NCBI GenBank assembly: GCA_012960415.1
Contig: DUBH01000002.1
Span: 1,278 to 43,190 of the forward strand
Direction: 5' to 3'
Length of the DNA stretch: 41,913 nt
From: Henriciella sp.
Lineage (GTDB): Bacteria > Pseudomonadota > Alphaproteobacteria > Caulobacterales > Hyphomonadaceae
The notes under the pieces are model-generated. The model did no database searches and was not told where the DNA came from. It saw only the letters and a program-made list of their open reading frames with translations. Below, one piece after another: positions 34,543 through 41,913 of the stretch (position 1 is the first letter of the stretch; each line of letters begins with the position of its first letter). Made by a program: the position numbers and the translations under genes.

Positions 34543-35291
34543 TCCTCTCGCTTGATCCTGGCCTTGCCGCGGCCGATGGCAAGCGCCTTCACCGCCCCCC
34601 GGAACGTCCGCACTTCCTGGCTGGTCCACTGACCGCGAATGAACGCGTTGCGCAGATTGCGGGTCATGAGCGGCGTCTTGTCCGGCGGATAGAAATAGCC
34701 CGCGCGCTCAAGCTCATACTCGAAATGCTCGAACATGCCGATCAACTCGGCGCGGCTGGCAACGTCGCTGACCCCTGCCTCAGCGCCCTCAAAACGGCCT
34801 TCCTGACCAAGCGCATCACCCCAGGCGTGTGCGAAGACGATCACCGCTTGCGAGAGATTGAGAGAGGCGAAAGCCTTATTCACCGGATAGGTCATGATCG
34901 CATCGCTGAGCGCGACATGGTCATTGTGAAGGCCCTGCGCCTCATTGCCGAACATGATGCCGGTTTTCAGAGACTGCTGCCGGACAAGCTCCACGGCACC
35001 TGCCGCCGTCACCACAGGCTTTTCCATGCCGCGCGGGCGCGCCGTGGCCGCGATGAGGTAGCCAAGATCAGCGCAGGCGTCCTCGACACTGTCGAACACA
35101 GACACTTCAACGCCGGCTTCAAAGGCGCCGGCTGACATCGGTTCCGCCGCAGGGTTCGGCCAGCCATCGCGCGGCGCCGCAATGCGAAGTTCGGTCAGTC
35201 CGAAGTTCAGCATGGCGCGCGCCGTTGCGCCGATGTTTTCGCCGAGCTGCGGCTCTGCGAGAATGATGATTGGCCTGTCTGTTTCCGTCAT
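34539..35291 (-). CDS. trmJ: tRNA (cytidine/uridine-2'-O-)-methyltransferase TrmJ
   Basis: A 250-residue SPOUT methyltransferase. The family motifs are motif 1 LGENIGATARAMLNFGLTEL, motif 2 GIMFGNEAQGL and motif 3 ASLNLSQAVIVFAHA; a C-terminal helical extension (about 165-245) follows. N-terminal catalytic region plus C-terminal tail is the arrangement of TrmJ, which methylates the 2'-O of residue 32 in tRNAs. The ATG at 35291 overlaps the upstream gene's stop (ATGA), which favours it over an ATG seven codons earlier. The TGA/ATG coupling places it second in a transcript with the gluzincin-like gene. Its stop is shared with the convergent TIGR02301 gene. Confidence 0.9.
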   Translation of the reverse strand: MTETDRPIIILAEPQLGENIGATARAMLNFGLTELRIAAPRDGWPNPAAEPMSAGAFEAGVEVSVFDSVEDACADLGYLIAATARPRGMEKPVVTAAGAVELVRQQSLKTGIMFGNEAQGLHNDHVALSDAIMTYPVNKAFASLNLSQAVIVFAHAWGDALGQEGRFEGAEAGVSDVASRAELIGMFEHFEYELERAGYFYPPDKTPLMTRNLRNAFIRGQWTSQEVRTFRGAVKALAIGRGKARIKRED

Positions 35292-36727
35292 TCGCCTGAA
35301 TAGTCCGGCCAATCCATCGAACGGAACTGGCCATTCGCAGTAAATTCCGGCTGAAGTCCCGCATCCTGCAGAAGCTCGCGCAGCGCCCGGCGGGGTTGGC
35401 TCAACTCATCTTCCACGATGGCACGAATACGCTCGCGCTGCCCGGGCGTCGCGCCCATCAGCTGCAGCGACGTAAAATAGACCTGCTTGTCGATTACATG
35501 ATCCGAGCTTCGAGCCGCCCAGTCGCTGAGCCCATCCCAGAAGCCAAACAAATTGCGCTGCTTGAGATAGCCATCAGTCGCCAGGGCAATGAAATCGCCG
35601 CATGCATAAGGGCCAGAGGAGGCGCCGCGATCAAGCGCGGTTTCCAGCGAGCCGCCCTCCAGCGTCGTCACGCAGTCCTCGAAAGCGTTCTGATAGACAG
35701 ATGAAAGAAACCCGTCCGGGGCATCCATATTCGACGCAATCAGCTGGTAAGCGATGGAATTGGCGAAGCCGTCATGGATCCAGGCCGCCTCTGGACCGCC
35801 GAGCACAACACTGTTGCGGGTCTGGAACAGGCCAACGAGTTCGCGGATCGTGTACCAGTGCAGATAGGCGAGCGCATCACTATTGCGGTTGGAAAAGCCC
35901 TGCCCGCCCAGCTCCAGCATGATCTGGTTGTCGAGCACGCTCCCCTCAAGCGAAAGTCCCTGCGCCTGCGCGCCCTTATAGGCAACAATCACCGAGATAT
36001 CGCGCTCCAGCTCCGCGCCCCATCGGTTTTCCAGTGTACCAAGAAACCCTTCGATGGCGCCAGGCAGGCCGGACGACAGCCATTCCGGCAGGTAAGGGTC
36101 CGCCAGGAGTGAGAAGCCATCATGGGCGGAATACTCGCCCTCGCCGATATAGACGTACTGGTCCTGCACCCGGGCGCTCAACAGGTCTTCCGACACGGCA
36201 GCGCTGGTCAGGACTGGCCCTTCCGCTTCGACTGTAAGCGTCATCGGCAGCACGTCAGATGGCATGGCAGTCAGATCGCCGTTCAGGGCTTCGACACTCT
36301 CAAGGTCCTTGAATCCGATGAGTTCGAACTGCGCATCGTGTACCGCGATGCCGCCACCTGCAAAGGTTACGAACGGCGTCGGGTCATTCGGCAGCTGCCC
36401 GGTCAGGGGGATGATACTGAACTCGATCTCACTCACCGGTTCATTCATGACGATCACGTCGATGCCATCCAGCCTTCCAAGGCGGGCACCTTCGGTCTCA
36501 GGCGACCAGGTCGCGGATCGGTAGCCCGTCAGCGAATGCGCGAGTGCATAGACGGGCTGCGGCGCATCGAAGCTGTAACGGACAAACCAGTTGCCATCGT
36601 CTCTCGGACCAACCGTGACACTAGCCGCCGAAGCGTCCCTTTCGGCCTGTCGTGACTGCGCATGTGAAGGCGCGGCGAGCACGCAAAGGCTCAGCATCGC
36701 CGCAAGACTTAGTCGGGTGAGTTTCAT
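35288..36727 (-). CDS. Secreted protein with a degenerate gluzincin (M1/M61-like) peptidase fold
   Basis: A 479-residue protein with a signal peptide (LSLAAMLSLCVLAAPSHA, cleaved about residue 23). An N-terminal beta-rich domain (about 35-200) resembles the M61/M1 start (DDGNWFVRYSFDAPQPVYAL). A helical domain follows where the metal site would lie: LHWYTIRELVGLF (288-301) and, 20 residues on, AWIHDGFANSIAYQLI. Against the M1 pattern (HExxH then W-x-x-E-G-F), both His are replaced (R295, G299) and the third Glu is D319; only E296 remains. I infer a catalytically dead binding or scaffold protein. The alternative is an unrelated family with a similar helix pair. ATG 36727 is chosen because the signal peptide starts there. 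Confidence 0.65.
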   Translation of the reverse strand: MKLTRLSLAAMLSLCVLAAPSHAQSRQAERDASAASVTVGPRDDGNWFVRYSFDAPQPVYALAHSLTGYRSATWSPETEGARLGRLDGIDVIVMNEPVSEIEFSIIPLTGQLPNDPTPFVTFAGGGIAVHDAQFELIGFKDLESVEALNGDLTAMPSDVLPMTLTVEAEGPVLTSAAVSEDLLSARVQDQYVYIGEGEYSAHDGFSLLADPYLPEWLSSGLPGAIEGFLGTLENRWGAELERDISVIVAYKGAQAQGLSLEGSVLDNQIMLELGGQGFSNRNSDALAYLHWYTIRELVGLFQTRNSVVLGGPEAAWIHDGFANSIAYQLIASNMDAPDGFLSSVYQNAFEDCVTTLEGGSLETALDRGASSGPYACGDFIALATDGYLKQRNLFGFWDGLSDWAARSSDHVIDKQVYFTSLQLMGATPGQRERIRAIVEDELSQPRRALRELLQDAGLQPEFTANGQFRSMDWPDYSGE

Positions 36728-36833
36728 GGGTCCGCTCAATCAGCTGTTGCAGGCGCGAATACCGCTTTTGACCATTCGACCCCTTCTGCTATAGCCGCCC
36801 GGGATACAGTGCAACTGAAAGGACTTTCACACG

Positions 36834-38045
36834 ATGGCAAAGATCAAGGTCAAGAATCCGGTCGTCGAGCTCGACGGCGATGAGATGACCCGCATCATCT
36901 GGCAGATGATCAAGGACCGCCTCATCCACCCCTACCTCGATATCGATCTCAAATATTTCGACCTCGGCATCGAAGCCCGCGACGCGACCGATGACCAGAT
37001 CACGATCGACGCGGCAAACGCCATCAAGGAACATGGCGTTGGCGTCAAATGTGCGACCATCACGCCTGATGAAGCGCGCGTTGAAGAATTCGGCCTGAAG
37101 AAGATGTGGCGTTCGCCGAACGGCACGATCCGTAACATCCTCGGCGGCGTCGTCTTCCGTGAGCCGATCGTGATCTCCAACGTGCCGCGCCTGGTGCCAG
37201 GCTGGACCCAGCCAATCGTGATCGGCCGTCACGCTTTCGGCGACCAGTACCGCGCAACCGACTTCAAATTCCCTGGCAAGGGCAAGCTGACGATGAAGTT
37301 CGAAGGCTCGGACGGCACCGTGATCGAGCACGAAGTGTTCGATGCGCCGTCCTCCGGTATCGCCATGGGCATGTACAACCTCGACGAGTCGATCCGCGAC
37401 TTCGCCCGTGCCTCATTCAACTTCGGCCTGTCCCGCAAGTGGCCGGTCTACCTGTCGACCAAGAACACCATCCTGAAAGCCTATGACGGCCGCTTCAAGG
37501 ACCTGTTCCAGGAAGTGTTCGACAATGAGTTTGCCGACGCGTTCAAGGAGTTCGGTGGCACCTATGAGCACCGTCTCATCGACGACATGGTCGCAGCAGC
37601 GATGAAATGGTCCGGCGGCTATGTATGGGCCTGTAAGAACTATGACGGCGACGTCCAGTCCGACACCGTTGCCCAGGGCTTCGGCTCGCTCGGCCTCATG
37701 ACCTCCGTTCTCATGTCGCCAGACGGCAAGACGGTTGAAGCTGAAGCCGCACACGGCACCGTGACCCGTCACTACCGCAACCACCAGAAAGGCGAGGCAA
37801 CCTCGACCAACTCGATCGCGTCGATCTACGCCTGGACACGTGGCCTCGCCCACCGTGGCCGTCTCGACAACACGCCTGAGGTCACCAAATTCGCTGAAGA
37901 CCTCGAGCAGGTTGTCGTCGAAACCGTTGAAAGCGGCAAGATGACCAAGGACCTCGCGCTTCTCATCGGTCCAGATCAGGACTGGCTCACCACTGAAGGC
38001 TTCCTCGAAGCAGTGGCAGAGAACCTCGAAAAGAAGATGGCATAA
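36834..38045 (+). CDS. icd: NADP-dependent isocitrate dehydrogenase
   Basis: A 403-residue enzyme of the homodimeric, eukaryote-like IDH branch (about 400 residues). It has [20 protein letters not shown], the substrate loop [12 protein letters not shown] (substrate Ser/Asn/Arg), [40 protein letters not shown] with metal-binding aspartates and the NADP-selecting [16 protein letters not shown] (H and R residues). It oxidatively decarboxylates isocitrate to 2-oxoglutarate in the citric acid cycle. AAAGGA lies about ten bases before the ATG. It is a single gene with its own strong terminator. Confidence 0.97.
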   Translation: MAKIKVKNPVVELDGDEMTRIIWQMIKDRLIHPYLDIDLKYFDLGIEARDATDDQITIDAANAIKEHGVGVKCATITPDEARVEEFGLKKMWRSPNGTIRNILGGVVFREPIVISNVPRLVPGWTQPIVIGRHAFGDQYRATDFKFPGKGKLTMKFEGSDGTVIEHEVFDAPSSGIAMGMYNLDESIRDFARASFNFGLSRKWPVYLSTKNTILKAYDGRFKDLFQEVFDNEFADAFKEFGGTYEHRLIDDMVAAAMKWSGGYVWACKNYDGDVQSDTVAQGFGSLGLMTSVLMSPDGKTVEAEAAHGTVTRHYRNHQKGEATSTNSIASIYAWTRGLAHRGRLDNTPEVTKFAEDLEQVVVETVESGKMTKDLALLIGPDQDWLTTEGFLEAVAENLEKKMA

Positions 38046-38072
38046 GGCGCAAGCGCTCCATCACCACATTAC

Positions 38073-38106
38073 AAAGCCCCGGTCGCACGGCCGGGGCTTT
38101 TCTTTT
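38073..38106 (+). terminator. Rho-independent terminator of icd
   Basis: AAAGCCCCGG (38073-38082), loop TCGCACGG, CCGGGGCTTT (38091-38100) is a perfect 10-bp stem, followed by TTCTTTT continuing the T-run. It lies 28 bases after the icd stop. Confidence 0.93.
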
Positions 38107-38168
38107 GGCGCTTTCTACTTTGCTTCCGGTAAAATGCTGATAGGAGCCAGAGGTGTGGGGGCCCTTGA

Positions 38169-38597
38169 ATGCCGAACGTGCAGAAACATGCCAAGCAGCC
38201 CGGTTGCCTCTGGGCGATCGGGGCTTTCTTTGGTCTGCTGATCATAGGCTACATCTCCACCCTCATTTTCCAGCCGCACCGGCTTGGGCAGGTGAACCAT
38301 TGCCTCGGCCCGATCATGAATGCCGAGCCACCGCTTCAGAACACCTGTATCTTCCCGATCAACGCTGAGCTCTGCCTCTACTCAAAGACGGCAGACGACA
38401 TCTGCAAGACCAGGCGGCTGGAGCCGGATGAAGGTTTCGACCGGACCGGGATCGAGGCCGATCTCGCGCGTCTCGGCGGGCTACTCAGAGTGGGAACCTA
38501 TGCCTGCAAGCTGCCTTACATGCCCGGCATGGTCGAGGATATGAATACAAAGCGGATGAAACAGGGCTGTCTGCCAGAAGGGGAAACACGCGAATGA
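38169..38597 (+). CDS. Membrane-anchored six-cysteine protein A (unknown family)
   Basis: A 142-residue protein that I do not recognise. A short N-terminus (with C13) and one TM helix (about 15-34, AIGAFFGLLIIGYISTLIFQ) anchor a soluble domain, likely periplasmic. That domain has cysteines at 45, 60, 69, 79, 113 and 134. Motifs are C60-IFPINAEL-C69 and TYAC113KLPYMP. GGGGG lies six bases before the ATG. The downstream gene encodes a paralogue with the same cysteine spacing, and the two overlap by four bases (ATGA), so they are co-translated. Three disulfides are probable. No function can be assigned. Confidence 0.75.
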   Translation: MPNVQKHAKQPGCLWAIGAFFGLLIIGYISTLIFQPHRLGQVNHCLGPIMNAEPPLQNTCIFPINAELCLYSKTADDICKTRRLEPDEGFDRTGIEADLARLGGLLRVGTYACKLPYMPGMVEDMNTKRMKQGCLPEGETRE

Positions 38598-39010
38598 AAA
38601 AACTGCTTACAAAGACGCCGAATTGGCTGCGCATCGTCCTGATTGTGGTGTTGGTCACGATTGGTGCCAATATTCTGTCGCGCTTCACCAATCCTGCTGC
38701 GCACGCGAACGCCAATGACTGCCTCTCGCGTGACGGGGATACCGGCCCTTACACCAATGCCTGCAAGACGCCGATCAATGCGCGCTACTGCTTTCGTTCT
38801 GCCGGGCTGGAGAAGACGTGCGGCGTCGTTGAACTCGCTCCTGGTGAGACGATGAGTGACCTCCGCGATGAGGCCGACGCTGCGCGCGAAAACCACGGCT
38901 TCAACCGCACGACCGTGCACGCCTGTGCCCTGCCCTACGTGCCGCAGGATGTGCCCAGCACCAATAACAGCGCGCGTATGGTCGATGGCTGCCGGAAACC
39001 CGACAATTGA
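38594..39010 (+). CDS. Membrane-anchored six-cysteine protein B, tandem paralogue of protein A
   Basis: A 138-residue protein. One TM helix (about 10-28, NWLRIVLIVVLVTIGANIL) is followed by a domain with cysteines at 43, 57, 66, 76, 111 and 133. The gaps (14, 9, 10, 35, 22) nearly equal those of protein A (15, 9, 10, 34, 21). Shared motifs are C-x2-PINA-x2-C (CKTPINARYC) and AC-x-LPYxP (VHACALPYVP). It begins at the ATG overlapping the stop of protein A. The two genes are a clear tandem duplication that has diverged outside the cysteine framework. Family unknown to me. Confidence 0.75.
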   Translation: MKKLLTKTPNWLRIVLIVVLVTIGANILSRFTNPAAHANANDCLSRDGDTGPYTNACKTPINARYCFRSAGLEKTCGVVELAPGETMSDLRDEADAARENHGFNRTTVHACALPYVPQDVPSTNNSARMVDGCRKPDN

Positions 39011-39034
39011 TCGCGATGTTGTGGTGGGCCAGAC

Positions 39035-39397
39035 CTAGCCGTTGATGATGATCGGGTCGCCCGGTTTGGACATTGGCGCGGCCTCTTCGATCGCGATCGG
39101 CCCTTCACAGATATCGGTCAGCCTTCCACGCTGGCGCTCGGAGGCTGGCTGCGGAATGCGATCCTCATAGCCATCGGCAATAAGGTCACAATTGCAATCC
39201 ACGCCGTCGATCTTCTCGCCATCGACGAGGTGTTCAACAATCTTGCAGCCGGCGTCGTCGGCCTTGGTCCACATCCGCGTATTGAAGCTCTGCCCGCTTT
39301 CAGTGTCCCAGCTCGTGGAGATGGAGCGGCAGATTTCTTCAGCCGCTGCAGGCAGGCATACGGCGATGGCGGCGATAACAAGAAGACGCTGTTTCAT
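39035..39397 (-). CDS. Small secreted Cys-rich protein of unknown function
   Basis: A 120-residue protein with a signal peptide (MKQRLLVIAAIAVCLPAAA, cleaved before EEICRS). The mature part has five cysteines: C23, C51, C68, C70 and C97; C68-N-C70 is a tight pair (DCNCD). It is not similar to the six-Cys pair beside it. The ATG at 39397 is chosen because the signal peptide starts there; a TTG four codons earlier is possible. It converges on the six-Cys pair, leaving 24 bases between stops. An odd cysteine number suggests an intermolecular disulfide or one free thiol. No function can be assigned. Confidence 0.65.
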   Translation of the reverse strand: MKQRLLVIAAIAVCLPAAAEEICRSISTSWDTESGQSFNTRMWTKADDAGCKIVEHLVDGEKIDGVDCNCDLIADGYEDRIPQPASERQRGRLTDICEGPIAIEEAAPMSKPGDPIIING

Positions 39398-39437
39398 ACT
39401 GCAAACCAAAGCATGAACTGGGCCAGTCCATCCAGCC

Positions 39438-39806
39438 CTATCCGATAATCACGTGTTCCTCATTGAACCAGAGAGGCGAGCGCGGCAAGTCGATAAACTT
39501 GCGCTCATCCTCCAGAAGGGCCGCGCCAGCTTCGGCATTGCCTTCATTCTGGCCAGCCTCGAACAGCGCGTCCCAGCTCTCGAAGTAGATTTCCGCTATG
39601 CCGTCATACATGTCGGGCGCATCCCGGCTGTCACGCATCACGCCGTTGAAGTCGTGCGTCAGCGCATGCACCTGCACATAGCGCGCAATACCCAATGTCT
39701 TGGCATGTTTGGCGACCAGCGGAGCATGGTTCTCGCGCCAATAAGTCTGGAATTCATCCCGGCTGAGATGCGGCAGCCTGTGCAGGCAGAATGTAAGCTT
39801 GATCAT
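39438..39806 (-). CDS. EthD-domain protein (dimeric alpha-beta barrel)
   Basis: A 122-residue protein of the EthD family: LTFCLHRLPHLSRDEFQTYW, then ENHAPLVAKHAKTLGIARYV and DGIAEIYFESWDALFEAG. This is the ferredoxin-like fold found in small auxiliary enzymes and in proteins of degradative pathways. Reaction unknown. GGGAGG lies upstream of the ATG. It is in the same direction as purS, 44 bases downstream, but a functional link to purine synthesis is not implied. Confidence 0.85.
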   Translation of the reverse strand: MIKLTFCLHRLPHLSRDEFQTYWRENHAPLVAKHAKTLGIARYVQVHALTHDFNGVMRDSRDAPDMYDGIAEIYFESWDALFEAGQNEGNAEAGAALLEDERKFIDLPRSPLWFNEEHVIIG

Positions 39807-39850
39807 TGAAGTCCTCCCTTATGTTTCGGGAAGACTAGCGCGGGAATGGC

Positions 39851-40093
39851 CTAATCGACCAGCTCATAGCGATAGGATTCGATCACCGTATTCGCGAGCA
39901 GCTTCTCGCACATTTCCTTGACGCGGGCGTCGGCCTTGTCCTTGGTAACGCCTTCGAGATCGAGCTCGATCACCTTGCCGATACGCGCGCTGTGCACTTC
40001 GTCATAGCCCATACGGCCAAGAGTATCGGCAACCGCCTTGCCTTGCGGGTCAAGCACACCGGTTTTCAGGCCGACATGGACAATGGCTTTCAT
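39851..40093 (-). CDS. purS: Phosphoribosylformylglycinamidine synthase subunit PurS
   Basis: An 80-residue protein of normal PurS length: MKAIVHVGLKTGVLDPQGKA, then TLGRMGYDEVHSARIGKVIE and the C-terminal CEKLLANTVIESYRYEL. It is the small bridging subunit of the three-part FGAM synthase (PurL-PurQ-PurS) and transfers ammonia from PurQ to PurL. The ATG at 40093 starts the conserved first strand; longer readings on this strand add unrelated basic residues. purQ and purL are not in the window: the gene that follows is the EthD protein, so the usual purC-purS-purQ run is interrupted on both sides. Confidence 0.94.
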   Translation of the reverse strand: MKAIVHVGLKTGVLDPQGKAVADTLGRMGYDEVHSARIGKVIELDLEGVTKDKADARVKEMCEKLLANTVIESYRYELVD

Positions 40094-40146
40094 GACACTC
40101 GTCTCCGCTCGGAATCGACGCTGCTGCGTCCTTGTGATCTGACGTC

Positions 40147-40857
40147 CTATTGAAAGGCGAGCGCCGCTGCAACTGCGCCCGCCACAACAAGTGCACCGAC
40201 GATCCACGGCGCGCGATTGAGCCAGGTGAAAGCCGCCACGCGCTTCTTGAAATCAGCCCGGTCATTCACGTTCGGAAAAGGGCTATCCGGGACAGGCACG
40301 CCGAGAAACGCACAGAGCGGCTCCCACCCTTCCTTGGGATGGAAAACGAGCAGGCGATCTGACGGTATTTCAGCCTTCACTGCCGCTTCATGCTGTTCGA
40401 AGATTTTGCGCGCATAGTCGCGATCCTCGAACTTGCCGTGAAAGATTCGATCCCAGATCGTGCTGTAGGTCATTTCCTTGATCTTGCGGACCTTGGGAAT
40501 GAAGGTCATCCAGTTCGGGATTTTCTTGCTGACCGGATAAATCGTTTCCAGCGCGCTTTCATACCAGCTATCGAAGCTGCGCGTTGTAAGGATCACCTTG
40601 GCGCCCGGAAAATGGGCTGAAAGCTGGCGCCAGTGAGCCGATGATGGAAAGTCGACGCTGGCCTGAAAGCCATGGAACACTTCGTCCCAGTCCGCCTTTT
40701 CCCCGCGCCCTATGGCGTGCCAGCTATTGAGCTGAAACTCGCTTGGAAACACCTCCATCATATGGTGACATTTGGTGAAGCCGAGCTGTTCCAGAGCCAC
40801 TTTCGTCGAAAGCGTACCGGTGCGGCCAAAGCCTGCGCCCACGATCTTCAGTGCCAT
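40147..40857 (-). CDS. Sulfotransferase-family protein with C-terminal membrane segment
   Basis: A 236-residue protein. The PAPS-binding P-loop-like motif at the N-terminus (VGAGFGRTGTLSTKVALEQL) and the 3'-phosphate region LTTRSFDSWYESAL identify a member of the sulfotransferase family that is often mislabelled as NAD-dependent epimerase. FPKEGWEPLCAFLGVPVPDS-like text (HPKEGWEPLCAFLGVPVPD) is the family's C-terminal motif. A hydrophobic helix (about 214-235, PWIVGALVVAGAVAAALAFQ) ends the protein, suggesting tail-anchoring. The acceptor is unknown. It sits between purC (26 bases) and purS (53 bases) with a GGGGGA ribosome-binding site, so it is probably co-transcribed with purine genes. Confidence 0.85.
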   Translation of the reverse strand: MALKIVGAGFGRTGTLSTKVALEQLGFTKCHHMMEVFPSEFQLNSWHAIGRGEKADWDEVFHGFQASVDFPSSAHWRQLSAHFPGAKVILTTRSFDSWYESALETIYPVSKKIPNWMTFIPKVRKIKEMTYSTIWDRIFHGKFEDRDYARKIFEQHEAAVKAEIPSDRLLVFHPKEGWEPLCAFLGVPVPDSPFPNVNDRADFKKRVAAFTWLNRAPWIVGALVVAGAVAAALAFQ

Positions 40858-40883
40858 GTTTTCGTCCCCCAGAAGGGAAGACG

Positions 40884-41654
40884 CTACTTCATGCCGCTCG
40901 TGAAGTCGATCACATCGCCGCCCTGGGCGCTCTCCTTGATGATACCCAGGCGCCGGGCAACTTCTGCATAGGCTTCCGTCACGCCGCCAAGGTCACGGCG
41001 GAAACGGTCCTTGTCGAGTTTCTCATTGGTTTCAAAGTCCCAGAGACGGCAGCTATCAGGGCTGATCTCGTCGGCCAGGATGGTGCGGACCATCTCGCCC
41101 TCGAAGTGGCGGCCGAACTCAAGCTTGAAGTCGATCAGGCGAATGCCAACAGCCGAGAAGAGGCCGCACATGAAGTCGTTGATCCGCAGGGCGAGCGAGA
41201 CGATGTCGTCCATCTCCTGCTGGCTGGCCCAGCCAAAAGCCGCGATGTGCTCTTCAGAAACCAGCGGGTCGCCGAGCTCATCCTTCTTGTAGCAGAACTC
41301 GACGATGGCGCGCGGCAGCGTTTCACCTTCAGGAATACCAAGGCGTTTGGACATGGTGCCTGCAGCAACGTTGCGCACGATCACTTCCAGCGGAATGATC
41401 TCCACCTTCTTGATCAGCTGCTCACGCATATTGAGGCGCTTGATGAAGTGGTTCGGGATGCCGACCGCCGACAGGCGCGTCATCAGGAATTCACTGATAC
41501 GGTTGTTCAGGACACCCTTGCCGTCGAGCACGGCCTTCTTTTCGGCGTTGAACGCCGTCGCATCGTCCTTGAAATACTGGATCAGTGTGCCGGGCTCTGG
41601 TCCTTCGTAAAGGATCTTGGCCTTGCCCTCATAAATCATGCGTCTGCGTGACAT
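40884..41654 (-). CDS. purC: Phosphoribosylaminoimidazole-succinocarboxamide synthase PurC
   Basis: A 256-residue SAICAR synthetase. It has [20 protein letters not shown], the ATP-binding [34 protein letters not shown] and [10 protein letters not shown] and [15 protein letters not shown], the two signature blocks of the family. It joins CAIR and aspartate with ATP in step seven of purine synthesis. GGAGGG lies seven bases before the ATG. It is divergent from the zeta-subunit gene, a frequent arrangement in alphaproteobacteria. Confidence 0.97.
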   Translation of the reverse strand: MSRRRMIYEGKAKILYEGPEPGTLIQYFKDDATAFNAEKKAVLDGKGVLNNRISEFLMTRLSAVGIPNHFIKRLNMREQLIKKVEIIPLEVIVRNVAAGTMSKRLGIPEGETLPRAIVEFCYKKDELGDPLVSEEHIAAFGWASQQEMDDIVSLALRINDFMCGLFSAVGIRLIDFKLEFGRHFEGEMVRTILADEISPDSCRLWDFETNEKLDKDRFRRDLGGVTEAYAEVARRLGIIKESAQGGDVIDFTSGMK

Positions 41655-41730
41655 CGCTATCCCTCCGCCAAGGGGAGACGCGCTGCAGGTTCAGCCGCTC
41701 TGCGCCCCCAAGAACAAGGCGGAGTGATAA

Positions 41731-41793
41731 CGCGAGTGCTCTTGCTAAACAAATGATGATTCAGCAGGCACCGTTGGGGTTGCGGCACTCGCG
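41731..41793. repeat. 9-bp inverted repeat in the purC/zeta intergenic region
   Basis: CGCGAGTGC (41731-41739) and GCACTCGCG (41785-41793) are perfect inverted copies 45 bases apart in the 225-base divergent region. The spacing suits a looped operator pair or a long hairpin. No PurR-type or other known box is recognised, and chance is possible in GC-rich DNA. Confidence 0.3.
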
Positions 41794-41879
41794 CACCGCT
41801 CTAGCGTCTTGCGCAGGAAGGCCATGGCAATCTATATCCCGGCAAAGCCAGTCATGCCCAATCAAGAGGAGGGCTTACC

Positions 41880-41913
41880 ATGAGCACATTCGACGATCGC
41901 GAGCGCGCTGAGG
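41880..41913 (+). CDS. F1F0-ATPase inhibitor zeta subunit (DUF1476), first 11 codons
   Basis: Only MSTFDDRERAE is present before the window ends. The T/S-TFDDRE-x-A start next to purC is the characteristic opening of the alphaproteobacterial DUF1476 family, shown in Paracoccus to be the zeta inhibitor of the F1-ATPase. GAGGAGGG lies six bases before the ATG. Identification rests on a short fragment plus context. Confidence 0.7.
   Translation, partial: MSTFDDRERAE

Noticed and set aside
1-41913. Mobile element, prophage, CRISPR array, tRNA or rRNA
   Set aside because: No transposase, integrase, direct-repeat array or cloverleaf-like segment was seen in any intergenic gap; all gaps are under about 230 bases.

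Overview
The window is chromosomal DNA of an alphaproteobacterium. Several features point this way: the ATPase-inhibitor zeta subunit (DUF1476) beside purC, long alphaproteobacterial-type PstC and PstA, a TIGR02301 protein, a NADP-dependent isocitrate dehydrogenase of the compact dimeric type, and many NodT/RND/lipoprotein envelope genes. Gene content and order (phoR ahead of pstCAB-phoU-phoB, no pstS) suit the Caulobacterales/Hyphomonadaceae side of the class; that placement is inference. Coding density is very high and no gap without a gene exceeds about 230 bases. No tRNA, rRNA, CRISPR array, transposase or phage gene was seen.

Layout: (1) 1-4179: the 5' end of an indolepyruvate ferredoxin oxidoreductase gene, divergent from an Lrp/AsnC regulator with an inverted-repeat operator candidate between them; then a serine hydrolase, a DUF2332 protein and a thiolase. 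(2) 4399-6775: a small PepSY protein, a terminator, and an OmpR-type two-component pair. (3) 6858-8846: an MDR oxidoreductase, a small secreted protein and a DUF1801 protein. (4) 9027-17232, minus strand: an outer-membrane factor, adaptor and RND pump operon followed by an M13 lipoprotein metallopeptidase. (5) 17414-24790, plus strand: the phosphate block phoR, an RluA-type pseudouridine synthase, pstC, pstA, pstB, phoU, phoB, with an 11-bp-period PHO box before pstC. (6) 24917-30360: alanine dehydrogenase, RluD, PhoD phosphatase, QueF and a CaCA cation exchanger. (7) 30473-33074: an NTF2-like lipoprotein, a single-domain voltage-gated cation channel, a TerB-DnaJ protein and a small membrane protein. 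(8) 33115-36727: a 2-hydroxyacid dehydrogenase, TIGR02301 protein, TrmJ and a probably inactive gluzincin-like protein. (9) 36834-39397: icd, then two tandem paralogous membrane-anchored six-cysteine proteins and a third secreted Cys-rich protein. (10) 39438-41913: EthD protein, purS, a sulfotransferase-like gene, purC, and the start of the zeta-subunit gene.

Genes that clearly work together are the phosphate block (sensor, transporter, PhoU brake, regulator, with PhoD nearby as a likely phosphate-scavenging enzyme), the tripartite efflux operon, and the PepSY/two-component group. The rest is mostly housekeeping. The most distinctive items are the tandem six-cysteine proteins, the channel with a TMDGW selectivity filter, the gluzincin-like protein with substituted zinc ligands, and an EF-hand-type loop inside the M13 peptidase. 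At least six genes appear to start with TTG, each judged from a ribosome-binding site, an overlap or the protein's N-terminus.
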